DNA of 64,000 bases from Saussurea involucrata (taxonomy: Eukaryota > Streptophyta > Magnoliopsida > Asterales > Asteraceae), in NCBI GenBank assembly GCA_033807775.1, contig CM066320.1:181074784-181138783 (forward strand), given 5' to 3'. A program made the translations under genes and the position numbers. This document shows, one piece after another, positions 1 to 9,646 of the stretch (position 1 is its first letter; every line of letters starts with the position of its first letter). The notes under the pieces were generated by a model. That model did not search any database. It had not been told where the DNA came from and was given only the letters and a program-made list of their open reading frames with translations.

Positions 1-1
1 C

Positions 2-1138
2 TACTGCAATTCCTGCAAAATCATCGGAACCGGTTTCTCCTATTCCTGTTCAGATTGCGATTTCGATCTTCATATCCAATGTGCTTATTCCATTGCTGCT
101 GCTACAAACTTTCATCAATCCCATCAGGTAATTACTAGTCCTCACCCACATCATATTTCTTATCCAAATCAAGAAATAGTGCCACCATATTTGCATGGCC
201 AAAATACTACCATGATCGTCCCTAATGTTGCCTCCGTTTCCATTCCGGTCCCCACTCCCATTCCCATTCCCATTCCGGTTCATGCTCAATATCAAACAAC
301 TATCACCCAAGATTCTTATATGGCTCAAAATGTCTTCCCTTTTTCTGTGCCTAATAGTGCTCAAAATCCAATTTCTAGTGCCCAAAATGCATATATATCT
401 CAAAACTTTAGTGTTTCCACAAGTGCCCAGAATTCATCAATACCTCAAAATATACCTCTTGTTTTTGTTCCAACTAGTGCTTCCAATAAACAATCTGAGT
501 CAACTCACTATGGGGATGAATCTGGTCAAAACAGACCAAGAAATGAAGGGATCAAACACTATAGCCACCCCCATGGTTTAGTTTTAGTGAACCTAAAACA
601 CGGCAAAAAGAAAAAAATTTGCTCATGTTGTCAAGAAACTCTAATTGGGAAAGGCTATTCATGTGTTGAAGAAACCTGCAACTTTAGTCTTCACGAATCT
701 TGTTTCAATCTCGACAAAGAGATTCGACACAAATCTCATCCAGATCACCCTCTTGCCCTTCTCTCCTCGTCGCCATACAATAATGAAAATGGCACATTTA
801 CTTGTACCGCGTGCTTTAAAGATGGTACTGGTTTTACGTACCACTGTTCGATCTGTGAACATGACCTACATGTAAAGTGTGCAAACTTGAAAGAAACAGT
901 GAAGCGGGATGATCATGAACATATGCTTAAGTTGTTTTACAAGTGCCCGTTGAAGGGAGAAGACTACACCTTCTATTGCGATGTGTGTAATCGGGTTGTG
1001 CCAAAAGATCACTGGACGTATTACTGCAAAGTGTGTGACTACGGTACTCATTTGGATTGTGTGGATGGTGAAGTGTGTGATGAGGATCCTGTTGTTGATG
1101 TGAGAAGTAACTTGAAGAGGTTTGAGGAAGCAATGTAA
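2..1138 (+). CDS. DC1-domain (Cys/His-rich C1) protein, 5' end outside the window
   Basis: The reading frame is open from base 2 to the TAA at 1136-1138 (378 codons), so the gene starts before the window. The first ~33 residues complete a DC1 domain (YCNSCK, SYSCSDC, FDLHIQC). A linker of about 150 residues follows, rich in Ser, Gln, Asn and Val-Pro/Ile-Pro, and then come three further DC1 domains beginning at HYSHPH (near residue 186) with regular Cys/His pairs and HESC, LHVKC and HLDC ends. DC1 domains are plant zinc-binding modules related to the diacylglycerol-binding C1 fold; some family members are linked to hormone or stress signalling, but the molecular role is mostly unknown. The layout matches the 564-residue paralogue at 7952-9646, which suggests that about 80 N-terminal residues are missing. 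It lacks the longer helical tail of that paralogue. No intron is seen. Confidence 0.9.
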   Translation, partial: YCNSCKIIGTGFSYSCSDCDFDLHIQCAYSIAAATNFHQSHQVITSPHPHHISYPNQEIVPPYLHGQNTTMIVPNVASVSIPVPTPIPIPIPVHAQYQTTITQDSYMAQNVFPFSVPNSAQNPISSAQNAYISQNFSVSTSAQNSSIPQNIPLVFVPTSASNKQSESTHYGDESGQNRPRNEGIKHYSHPHGLVLVNLKHGKKKKICSCCQETLIGKGYSCVEETCNFSLHESCFNLDKEIRHKSHPDHPLALLSSSPYNNENGTFTCTACFKDGTGFTYHCSICEHDLHVKCANLKETVKRDDHEHMLKLFYKCPLKGEDYTFYCDVCNRVVPKDHWTYYCKVCDYGTHLDCVDGEVCDEDPVVDVRSNLKRFEEAM

Positions 1139-1250
1139 AGTGCTAAAATAGATGCTATTACTCGTGATAAATTTGTAGTTACACTTTGAATATCGTTCAA
1201 TGAATCTACTAAAATGATAAGTTTTAATGTGAGAAACCTAATTTATGTCA

Positions 1251-1423
1251 AGGCGAAGGATCGTGTGAGAAGGTGAGAAGGGATCTAGACCCTTGATCAC
1301 TTTTAATCTCAAACCCACCCATGAATCGCGCTTATCTCATCTTAATGTGCATCCAAGGTGGAGATCCCTTCTTAACCTTCTCACCATAAATTTCATTCTC
1401 ACCAGGACCTAACCCTTGATGAT
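1251..1423. mobile_element. Small MITE, probably MULE-like, with 9-bp TSD
   Basis: A 173-bp segment is bracketed by a perfect 9-bp direct repeat TTTATGTCA (1242-1250 and 1424-1432), the TSD size of Mutator-like elements. The two ends carry related inverted motifs (AGGATCGTGTGAGAA on the left, the complement of AGGTCCTGGTGAGAA on the right), but their offset from the TSDs is not symmetric, so the ends are approximate. The rest of 1139-1986 is AT-rich intergenic DNA with no gene visible. Confidence 0.4.
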
Positions 1424-1986
1424 TTTATGTCAATGTGAAACCAAGTATATTTAAAATTACATAACAATGATTACAACATCCTAATTACCTTGATTACTTA
1501 TATTATTGAATAAGTGATAACTCACAAAAGTTCATTAATAGTATAGCAACTATCAAGAAACCAACCAACCAACCACCTACAGGCTAAAGACAAGCTAATA
1601 GTGATCCCAAATGTATAATAGCAATGGAAAAGGAGATCACATGTAGTACTTGAGGTGAGTAATATTGGGCATTGACTACTTGACTAGAGTCATATATCTG
1701 ATGTTAATAGCGGTGTTATCAACTTAATTGATGTTAACAATGTCTCGTCGCAAGCAGAAATAGAGGAAGAAACATGCATGTTTTAAAGTATATAACGCAA
1801 ATAATTCACACACACTCCTAAACTTTGGTGAGTTTTGCCGATAACATGGGTACCACTAGGCCAACAACACAATTATTTACCTCAGGATTCTAATCTGTAT
1901 ATGGGATTAAACAAGCTTCAAGACAATGGCATATACACTTGACAAATAAGTATGTTATGAACTATTTATTAACAATATTCCATGTT

Positions 1987-2174
1987 TTTTTTTGAAGGGT
2001 GTTCTAGACTTTGCCTGGATTAGCTAGACTAATCCCTTGGCAAATTATGACCGTAATACATCAGCCCTAATTAAACCTCAGTGGCCACAAGTTGTGTACG
2101 TCTGGATTCGAACCCTGGGCAGATGGGATATTCCGCCACATCCCCCAAGGCCTTAACCAGTACAACAGTTGTGG
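1987..2174 (-). mobile_element. tRNA-derived SINE, copy 1
   Basis: The element reads on the minus strand. Near its start (right end) is an A-box-like GTACTGGTTAAGGCC, followed by a perfect B box GGTTCGAATCC, and it ends in an A-rich tail (T run at 1987-1993 on the plus strand). An 18-bp perfect TSD, TTAACAATATTCCATGTT, flanks it at 1969-1986 and 2175-2192. Its 3' part (GGGATTAGTCTAG ... ACACCCTTC then A) is shared with the second copy at 11033-11184, so both belong to one family. The long intact TSD argues for recent insertion by LINE machinery. Confidence 0.85.
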
Positions 2175-2300
2175 TTAACAATATTCCATGTTCATTCAAA
2201 GAAAAGAAAAAAAAAACCTTTATTAGAGGCCAAAAGTCAATTATCCAGCTATCTAATTTAACTCGACACTCTCCACTAAAACATCTTCACATGGAAAGAG

Positions 2301-3249
2301 TTGACAATCTGACTTTTATTGGTTGACCAATCCCCATTCCAATTCCAATGCCCAATCCTTAGGTGGCGTTTGATTCATGGAATGAAATCTATCGGAACTG
2401 GAATTTGTCAAACGAATTGGAATCTAAAGAAATTGGAATGGAATTAAATCATGTTTGACCATGTGTTTGGTTGGCAGGAATTGGAATGGAATCTGTCAAA
2501 AGAATTTGAATATGTCTGTTTGGTTCATTGAATATTATATTGGCGGTGGGATGGAGGCGGTGATGGTGTCAATGATGGTGGTGGTGGCAACGACGGCGAC
2601 ATGTTGTGATGGTGGTGATGACGGGTGGTGGTGGGTGGTGCCGACGACTGGTGCGGCGGCAGCGGTGACGATAAGTGGCGTTGGCGGTGACAGTGACGAC
2701 AGGTGGTGGCAGCGACGATGACAGGTGGTGGTGGTGATGATTGTGTTGGCAGCAACGACAATGGTGCTTACGACCGTGGTGGTGGCGGCGGAGACGACAA
2801 CGACAAGTGGTGATGGAAGTGATGACAAGAGGTGTGTTGGTGGCAACAACGGGTGGTGGCGGCGGCGGCAGGTGGTGGTGGCGGCAGCGACAACGATGGC
2901 GGCAGCGGTGGCAACAGGTGGTGGTGGTGGCGGGGACCACGGTGGTGACATCCATTGTGGTGGAATGTAATAGAATGGAGTAATATAAAGAGTATAATAT
3001 TTTTTTTCCTAAAACATATTAGAAAGGAATTGAAATTTTTTGCTAGAACCTAAGAAATTTACATTCCATCCTTTGTGGAATTCGAATTCCTTGTGGAAAC
3101 TCAAAAGATGAACCAGACGCACGCAGGAATTTGGTGGATGGAATTGACCATTCCAATTCCTTCAAATTCCGTCGGATTCCAGCGAACCAAACGCCACCTT
3201 AAACTATTGTCATTCGAAAGAGTTGACTTCTGATTTTTATTAGTTGACC
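2301..3249 (+). promoter_or_regulatory. W-box cluster upstream of the second DC1 gene, split by a transposon
   Basis: Four TTGAC cores lie at 2301, 2323, 3223 and 3244 (the second and fourth are TTGACC, the third TTGACT). TTGAC(C/T) is the known WRKY transcription-factor site. The two outer pairs are now separated by the Harbinger-like insertion at 2362-3198. The paralogous upstream region at 5789-5849 keeps two of the sites without the insertion. Function is inferred from motif and position only. Confidence 0.35.
2362..3198. mobile_element. PIF/Harbinger-type non-autonomous element, TSD TTA
   Basis: The ends are inverted copies of GGTGGCGTTTGRTTC, flanked by the trinucleotide TTA on both sides (2359-2361 and 3199-3201), the TSD expected of PIF/Harbinger elements. 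The 837-bp interior has subterminal GGAATTGGAATGGAAT-like repeats and a GC-rich core (about 2540-2960) of GGTGGTGGTGGCGGC-type repeats. Long open frames in that core are a by-product of the triplet repeat and I do not consider them genes. The corresponding region upstream of the paralogue at 5976 lacks the element and reads through as an empty site near 5798-5804. Confidence 0.8.
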
Positions 3250-3354
3250 CAGCCCAATTTACATTCCTATTTAGTATTTACAACTTGGCACACACAGCCC
3301 TATTTACATCCATTTCATCCCATCAAGACAAACAGCCACAGAAAAAAAAGAAAG

Positions 3355-4017
3355 ATGGATTCTGGGTACAAACATTTCAGCCATGCTCACAACCTCATTA
3401 TGCACCAAATACATGAAGCTGCCAACATGTCATGTTCTGGTTGCAACTCTTTGGTCATTGGGACCATATTCGTTTGCTCGCCATGCAATTTCGCGTTGCA
3501 CGAACAATGCTTTCGTGCAACCCGGTCCTTAAAACACCCATCACACCCTTCCCATCCTCTCACCTTAGTTCCTTACCCAACTTATCCCTCCAATTCCTTT
3601 TACTGCAACTCCTGTAAAATCACCGGAACGGGATTATCCTATTCCTGCTCATATTGCGAATTTGACCTTCATGTCCATTGCGCTCATTCTATTTCCGGTG
3701 CTGCCAATTCTCTTCAACCCTCAATTGCCACCCCAGTAAACTACAACTCTCTCCCAAACCAAACTCATGGTCAAAATCAAAATCAAAATACCAGTGTTCA
3801 CCATTCATACATGAATGCTCAAACTAGTACACATAACTCAATTACTAATCCCCAATTGTCTTCCATGGCTCCTAATAAGCAGGAAGAAGAATATGCTTCT
3901 ATTAAGGATTCAGATCTTGAACAAACCAAAATGAACATGCTAATGGAGCTCGAGATGGCACATGAGAGGTATAGAATAGCTGCCCTTGCAAATAAATACA
4001 GCTCAGAGTATATATAG
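3355..4017 (+). CDS. Short DC1-domain protein (220 aa)
   Basis: The start is the ATG at 3355, which begins MDSGYKHFSH and aligns with the starts of the two downstream paralogues; the frame is open further upstream but only through non-ATG codons. Two DC1 domains occupy about residues 7-52 (HFSHAHN ... SCSGC ... LHEQC) and 64-110 (HPLTL ... YCNSCK ... FDLHVHC). A polar linker rich in Asn, Gln and Ser follows, then a charged, probably helical tail (DSDLEQTKMNMLMELEMAHERY). Relative to the 564-residue gene at 7952 it lacks most of the repeat linker and all three C-terminal DC1 domains, but keeps the tail. The likely role is a zinc-binding signalling or scaffold protein of unknown partner. It is the near twin of 5976-6698, with similar 3' flanks, so the pair arose by tandem duplication. 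Confidence 0.9.
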   Translation: MDSGYKHFSHAHNLIMHQIHEAANMSCSGCNSLVIGTIFVCSPCNFALHEQCFRATRSLKHPSHPSHPLTLVPYPTYPSNSFYCNSCKITGTGLSYSCSYCEFDLHVHCAHSISGAANSLQPSIATPVNYNSLPNQTHGQNQNQNTSVHHSYMNAQTSTHNSITNPQLSSMAPNKQEEEYASIKDSDLEQTKMNMLMELEMAHERYRIAALANKYSSEYI

Positions 4018-5230
4018 TTGCATCCCAATGGTTTCGGAGTTCTAGTTAATTTCAAGAGAAAACTGCTTGTACCACAGTTGTCAATTGTTATGATTACTAA
4101 TCTTTTATATAATATGAGTTTCACTCTCTTCCTGTTCATCTATGTGTGATGTTGTCAACATCTACTGGCTTAAGCTTGTTATCCATTTTATGCCTAGTTT
4201 TTCGTCACTTTCATTCATACTGTTTTTTTTGTCTTGTGAGTTTAAGTAAATTGGTTTTTTACGTCCATGAATTAAAATCTGAAGGACTTCAAATCCTTCC
4301 AAAATGGTTACCAAAATCTGGTGTCGGTCTTCGTGGCTAAATTACTAACCTTACACATTATTATTCCAACTTTCCTGTTCTTTCAAAAATACCCCTCCTT
4401 TCAGTTTCCTTCTTATACTTTCTTTCCATTACATATTTTCTTTATTTTCCATATTCCATATCTTCTCTTCTCCCCTCTCTTTCAATATGTTATTAATGCT
4501 TACATTTACATTGTTATTTCATGTAGGTCTGTCTTTGCATGTTTTCTTGTTTTTTTCCAATTTTCTTGGATCTGCATTCATCTGCGTCTTTCTAGGTTTT
4601 TGTGCATTCACACTTCACCTGGATCTCCAAAACTTTCAGGCATGTAGATCTGAAAAAACATGAGTTACGAGTGGAAAGTTATGACCTCCGATGTTTACAC
4701 TACGAGAATACAATAAGACAATGAAACACGATAACTTCACAACAGTTTTATGATGGATATCCAAAATTTGCAAGCATGTAGATCTTGAAAAACAAGTAAC
4801 TTAAAAAAGAACCATCTCGATCTGAGTTCAAAGGGTAAGCATCTACACAGGACGTCATAAGAAATTACTTTATTTTGGTGGGCTAAAATGCTAAAGAGTG
4901 AATCATGCCATGAGATTCTAATATAAGTAAGGAGGCAAGTGTCTCTAACCGGTATGCACCCCTGCTGTAAGCAAAGCAGAAGGTCCAACATCCTACCTCA
5001 ATATTAGTTCGGCTGCCAATGCCACAATCTCAAAAACCAACTGTTAGACTTGGATCATCCCCATTGCTAAGCCTGAAAGCAGATTATAATCCTACATCAA
5101 TAAGCAAATAGATAAACATCTGGCTCATCTACCCAGAAGCGATCAATACGTACACAAAGGTCAAAGAGTCCCCACTTCTAGAACCGAGATAGTACATAAA
5201 AATACGTAAGTGGTAAAATTACATTAACAG
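4018..5230. other. Intergenic: 3' flank of the second DC1 gene
   Basis: The first ~350 bases are clearly related to the 3' flank of the third DC1 gene (6699-7200): shared blocks include ATGGTTTCGG, CCACAGTTGTCAATTGTTATGA and ATGTTGTCAACATCT. This marks the duplicated unit as gene plus flank. The remainder to 5230 shows no gene or repeat that I can name. Confidence 0.6.
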
Positions 5231-5403
5231 AACCTAAAATTGATTAGGAACCCGGGAACCGCCCACAGTGCGACACACAACATATTCATCATGAATATGG
5301 AAGTGTTATTCATGATGAATGTGTGATTCATGATAAATATTCATCCTGAATAAGCCAGGTGTCGTGCTGTGGTGGTTTGTGGGTTCCTAATCAATTTTAG
5401 GTT
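5231..5403. mobile_element. Palindromic MITE
   Basis: The outer 22 bases AACCTAAAATTGATTAGGAACC recur inverted at the other end with one mismatch-free core, and the similarity continues inward through the GACACAC/GTGTCG blocks, so the 173-bp unit can fold on itself. The centre holds several short TTCATGATGAAT palindromes. No clear TSD could be assigned, so the superfamily is open. Confidence 0.6.
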
Positions 5404-5439
5404 CCTAACGGAACTTCCCACATGGCTACCAGCCTACCA

Positions 5440-5476
5440 ATATATATATATATACATATACACACACACACACACA
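5440..5476. repeat. Microsatellite (TA)n(CA)n
   Basis: A compound dinucleotide run, TA then CA, 20-odd units in total. Variable-length simple repeat; no further function is implied. Confidence 0.9.
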
Positions 5477-5788
5477 AATTAAAACATGAGTATCACGATT
5501 CACGAGTATGTAAAAAAATGTCGAATAACCTTTCAGTTGGTCAACAGAACACCAAAACACATATGTATTGGCTTTATGCAAGTCCTCGGACCAAAAAATC
5601 AAAATCCAAAACTATACTCATGTCAAATTGGTAGAACATGTACAAAATGCATAGCTTTTCTCAGCAAAAAGACAACATGGGCTGTTAGATGCATTTGGTA
5701 GAACTGTATTATGATGTCACACCAAGAAGAAACTTCAAAAAAGCATATTTAGATGGAAGGAAAGAGTTGGCAATCTGACTTTTAATGG

Positions 5789-5849
5789 TTGACCAGCCCT
5801 AAACTATTGCAATTTGAAAGAGTAGACTTGGACTTTCTATTAGTTGACC
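5789..5849 (+). promoter_or_regulatory. Pair of W boxes upstream of the third DC1 gene
   Basis: TTGACC occurs at 5789-5794 and 5844-5849. Both sites and the following CAGCCC context are conserved in the upstream region of the paralogue at 3355, where one precedes and one follows a transposon insertion. WRKY binding is an inference from the motif. Confidence 0.35.
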
Positions 5850-5975
5850 CAGCCCAATTCACATTCCAACACCATTACTCGTTAATGCATTAAACTATTC
5901 CCGATTTGCAACTTGGCACACAGTCCTATTTACACCTATTTCATCCCATTAACAGGAACACACATAGAAAAAAAA

Positions 5976-6698
5976 ATGGATGCTGGGTACAAGCATTTCA
6001 GCCATGCTCACAATCTCATCATGCACCAAGTACATGAAGCTGCCAACATGTCATGCTCCGGCTGCAACTCTTTGGTCATTGGGACCATATTCGTTTGCTC
6101 GCCATGCAATTTCGCGTTGCACGAGCAATGCTTTCGTGCAACCCGGTCCTTAAAACACCCATCACACCCTTCACATGCTCTCACCTTAGTTCCTTACCCA
6201 ACTTATCCCTCAAATTCCTTTTACTGCAACTCCTGTAAAATCACAGGAACCGGATTATCCTATTCCTGCTCTAATTGTGAATTTGACCTTCATGTCCATT
6301 GCGCTCATTCCATTTCCGGTGCTGCCAATTCCCATCAACCCTCAATTATCAGCCCAGTAAACTATGGTCAAGAAATGGTGTCACAAGGTGGTTGGAATTC
6401 TCACCTAGCACAAAATGTTTATGTTCCTACTAGTTCTCAAAATCAAAATACAAGTGTTCAACATTCATACATGCATGCTCAACATGTGGGTTTGGCTTCA
6501 GCTCAAACTAGTACACATAACTCAATTACTAATCCGCAATATTCTCCCACGGCTCCTAATATGCGGGTGGAAGAAGGTGCTTCTATTACGGATTCAGATC
6601 TTCAACATATCAAAATGAACCGGCTAAGGCTCGAGATTGCAAGGGAGGAGTATAGAATAGCTGCTATTAGTCGTCAAAACATGTTAGACTCGATATAG
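5976..6698 (+). CDS. Short DC1-domain protein (240 aa)
   Basis: The start is the ATG at 5976 (MDAGYKHFSH), matched by the paralogues. Two DC1 domains lie at about residues 7-52 and 64-110 with all Cys/His zinc ligands present (SCSGC, CSPC, LHEQC; YCNSCK, SCSNC, LHVHC). The linker retains a little of the SQNQ/VPTSSQ repeat type seen in the long gene at 7952, then ends in a charged helical tail (DSDLQHIKMNRLRLEIAREEYRI cut short here for brevity at residue ~225). Compared with the twin at 3355 it has about 25 extra linker residues. No introns. Function as for the family: zinc-binding, possibly lipid- or protein-interacting signalling protein; the exact role is unknown. Confidence 0.9.
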   Translation: MDAGYKHFSHAHNLIMHQVHEAANMSCSGCNSLVIGTIFVCSPCNFALHEQCFRATRSLKHPSHPSHALTLVPYPTYPSNSFYCNSCKITGTGLSYSCSNCEFDLHVHCAHSISGAANSHQPSIISPVNYGQEMVSQGGWNSHLAQNVYVPTSSQNQNTSVQHSYMHAQHVGLASAQTSTHNSITNPQYSPTAPNMRVEEGASITDSDLQHIKMNRLRLEIAREEYRIAAISRQNMLDSI

Positions 6699-7951
6699 TT
6701 GCATACCAATGGTTTCGGGAAATCTTGTTCCGAGAGAAGACTGCTTGCACCACAGTTGTCAATTGTTATGAATTATTATCTTTTACATAACTTGAGTGTC
6801 ATTCTCTTCATGTTCATCATGTGTGATGTTGTCAACATCTTCTGGTTTAAGCTTTTTGTCCATTTTATGCCTTCATGCCTAGTACATGGTTTTTCTTCAC
6901 TTCCATTTGTATTGTTTTCTCTTGTGAGTTTAAGTACGGGGATGACCTTATTTGGCTACATTCCCGTCGGTGTCCATCTGTTGTTTCAGTAACTTGCATA
7001 TGAATGCTTATGATTATTCTTTTTGATCAACCTCTTGGTAAAATGCCATCTATAATAACTTTCTTGTATTCTCTGTAATACATCTACAATAAACAAAACA
7101 TTTTAAGCCCATGGTAAGACCCTAAATTACCAAAGAACCCTCATATCCTTCAGGAGTTATTACCAAAATTACCTGGTCACAGTCTTCGAACCTAAATTAC
7201 TAACCCTACACAGTATGAAACCGATTGTTCCAAAATTTCTACGGATCTTTCTTTTACCATTTATTACTAAACGTCAAAACCTTTAGTATTTAACCCTCCA
7301 ACTTAGGCACCTAAATCAATTTTACCCTTCATCCGCTAAGCTCTTTTAGTATGTATTTGTTTCAATACCATAATGTAACTTATATCATATCATATTTATT
7401 CAAAATTTGCATTTTATAGTTAATAATATTACAGGTGTTACGGTATGTATGCTTATTTTACATACAATAATGCATACACATATGTTTATATATGTAATTT
7501 AACGACAGCATGCATATTACTTGTCTTCTATGCAATGGGTTTATAAAATTAAACGAATTTTATATTCGTTAATTACTACTACATAACATTTTTTCTATTA
7601 CTTACTAACATGCTGTTTTAATATTTTCCATCCCAATCAAATCGGTGTGAAATAAAAAATCATAGTATTACATCATCAAACGGTATAAAGAGATGAGAGC
7701 ATTTGACCCAGTCCTATTGTTGTTTGATCAGTTTACTTCCATAATAATGGTCATGATCAACCACCATAGAAGAAATCCTTAAATTACAATGTAGAAAGTC
7801 AACTTCTAGACAAGAAGAATCTCTAGGTGGAAAAAGTTGGCACAATCTGACCAATTCCAAGGCTACTTGCACCACTATTTCTGTTTACTTATCTTCATAT
7901 AGTTTCTTTCTTTCACAGTGCACCCACAAAGACATTCAGGGAGAAATAGAA
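6699..7951. other. Intergenic between third and fourth DC1 genes
   Basis: The first ~500 bases duplicate the 3' flank of the second DC1 gene. The rest is AT-rich with no gene seen. TTGACC at about 7704 and its complement near 7800 are candidate W boxes ahead of the fourth gene. Confidence 0.5.
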
Positions 7952-9646
7952 ATGGATCAGGGGTACAAGCATTTCAGCCACTCGCACAACCTGATCATGC
8001 ACCAAATGCCTGAAGGTGTTGAAGTCTCATGCTCTGGTTGCAACTCTTCCGGCACTGGCACCGTATATGTTTGCTGGCAATGCAACTTCTTCCTACACGA
8101 GCAATGCTACCGGGCAACGCGGTCTCTGAAACACCCATCACACCCTCTTCATCCCCTCACTTTGGTTCCTTACCCAACTTACCCCTCCAATTCCTTCTAC
8201 TGCAATTCCTGTAAAATCATTGGAACCGGCTTCTCCTATTCCTGTGCTGATTGTGAATTTGACCTTCATGTTCAATGTGCTTTTTCCATTTCTGGTGTTC
8301 CCAGTTTCCAGACAGCTCATCAGTACCCCACAAGTTATTACAATCCTGACCAAGAACTAGCTCTACCAGGTTGGAATGGGCAAAATATTAACATGGCTCA
8401 GAATGTCCCCTTTGTTTCTGTTCCCTATAGTCTTTCCAATCCACCCACCGCTAGTTACATGGCTCCAAGTGCTCATTCTGTTTCAATTCCTAACCCCATT
8501 ACCCATGAGCAATATCATTTGACAGGTCAAGATCTAGCTTATGTTTCCATTCCCCCCGGTCATCAGAATTCAATTATGAATTCCCAAGATCCATCCAGGG
8601 TCCAAAATGGACCTTCTGTTTCCATACCCACTAGTTCTCAGAATTCCATTGCTGGTGCCCAATATTTTTCCATGGCTCAAACTGGACCTTCTGTTTCTAA
8701 TCCCACTAGTTCTCAGAATTCTGTTACAGGTACTCAATATCATTCAATGCCTCAAAATGGACCTTCCGTTTCCATTCCCACTAGCTTTCAGAATCCAGTA
8801 ACTCGTGTCGAATATCCTTCATTGGTTCAAGATGTTGCTTCTGTTTCTGTTCCTACCAAAAATCAAAATCCAGTTCCTAGTACCCAAAATTCTAACAAGG
8901 CTCAAAAGATTGCTTCTATTTTTGTACCTGCTGATTCTCCTGATAATCAACCAGAGAGTCGTGTCGAATCTGGTCAAAACCAATTGAGCAACAAAGGAAT
9001 CATGCATTTTAGTCACCCCCACAAGCTATTTATAGTCAACTTAAAAGATAAAGAGAATGAGGTTGCTTGTTCAGGATGTGAAGAAAACCTAATTGGAAAC
9101 GGCTATTCATGTGTTGAACCAAAGTGCGACTTTCATCTTCATGAATCATGCTTTCATTTGAAAAAAGAGATTCAACACAAGTCGCACCCAGAACACCCTC
9201 TAACTCTCCTCTCGTTAGCCCCTTACAACAATGAAAATGGCGAATTTACTTGTAATGCATGCTTTAGTGATGGTACAGGTTTCACCTATCACTGTTCTAT
9301 TTGTAAATTTGATCTACACGTCCAATGTGTAAGCTTGCCTGAAACAGTAGAACGGAACGATCATGAGCATGTGCTTAAACTATTTTTCTCGTGTCCGAAG
9401 AAATGTGAAGAGGAGTTCTCCTGTGATGTTTGTCATGGGGCAGTCCAAAAGGATCGTTGGGCGTACTACTGTGAATCATGTGATTACTGCACGCATTTGG
9501 GTTGTGTGGATTGTGAAGAATGTGAAAGGGATAGTGTTCTTGATGCACAAATGCAGCTCCAGAGGCTTCAGTTGCAAATGGAAATGACTCGACAGCATGC
9601 CCAGTTGGTCGCTAGTATGGGTGCGAGTCTGTTAAGCTTAGTATAA
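7952..9646 (+). CDS. Five-domain DC1 protein with 25-residue tandem repeats (564 aa)
   Basis: The start ATG at 7952 (MDQGYKHFSH) follows an A-rich leader and aligns with the paralogues. Domain order: DC1 at about 7-52 and 64-109; a linker 113-345; DC1 at about 352-400, 412-459 and 471-518; and a Gln/Met-rich helical tail 528-564 (LDAQMQLQRLQLQMEM). All zinc-ligand Cys and His pairs look present. Within the linker, residues 194-318 are five exact-period 25-residue repeats (core PSVSIPTSSQN), with weaker copies on both sides. DC1 proteins bind zinc and are used as plant signalling or interaction modules; substrate or partner is unknown. The protein is acidic and Ser/Gln/Asn-rich in its linker and shows no signal peptide or membrane segment. 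This is the only full-length long form in the array. Confidence 0.93.
   Translation: MDQGYKHFSHSHNLIMHQMPEGVEVSCSGCNSSGTGTVYVCWQCNFFLHEQCYRATRSLKHPSHPLHPLTLVPYPTYPSNSFYCNSCKIIGTGFSYSCADCEFDLHVQCAFSISGVPSFQTAHQYPTSYYNPDQELALPGWNGQNINMAQNVPFVSVPYSLSNPPTASYMAPSAHSVSIPNPITHEQYHLTGQDLAYVSIPPGHQNSIMNSQDPSRVQNGPSVSIPTSSQNSIAGAQYFSMAQTGPSVSNPTSSQNSVTGTQYHSMPQNGPSVSIPTSFQNPVTRVEYPSLVQDVASVSVPTKNQNPVPSTQNSNKAQKIASIFVPADSPDNQPESRVESGQNQLSNKGIMHFSHPHKLFIVNLKDKENEVACSGCEENLIGNGYSCVEPKCDFHLHESCFHLKKEIQHKSHPEHPLTLLSLAPYNNENGEFTCNACFSDGTGFTYHCSICKFDLHVQCVSLPETVERNDHEHVLKLFFSCPKKCEEEFSCDVCHGAVQKDRWAYYCESCDYCTHLGCVDCEECERDSVLDAQMQLQRLQLQMEMTRQHAQLVASMGASLLSLV
8531..8905 (+). repeat. Five 75-bp coding repeats in the DC1 linker
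   Basis: Residues 194-218, 219-243, 244-268, 269-293 and 294-318 of the 564-residue protein align without gaps; the shared core is (N/T)GPSVSIPTSSQN followed by a variable Y/S-rich stretch ending in (A/V/P)Q. The period is exactly 25 codons, so length changes keep the frame. Confidence 0.85.

Noticed and set aside
1987..2174. Possible tRNA gene (A and B boxes)
   Set aside because: No cloverleaf with acceptor stem could be drawn; A-rich tail and TSD identify a SINE. The same applies to 11033-11184.
2525..2983. Long open frames in both strands (His/Pro/Thr-rich or Gly/Val/Trp-rich)
   Set aside because: They are the translation of GGTGGTGGC-type triplet repeats inside a Harbinger element, open in several frames at once, with no domain.
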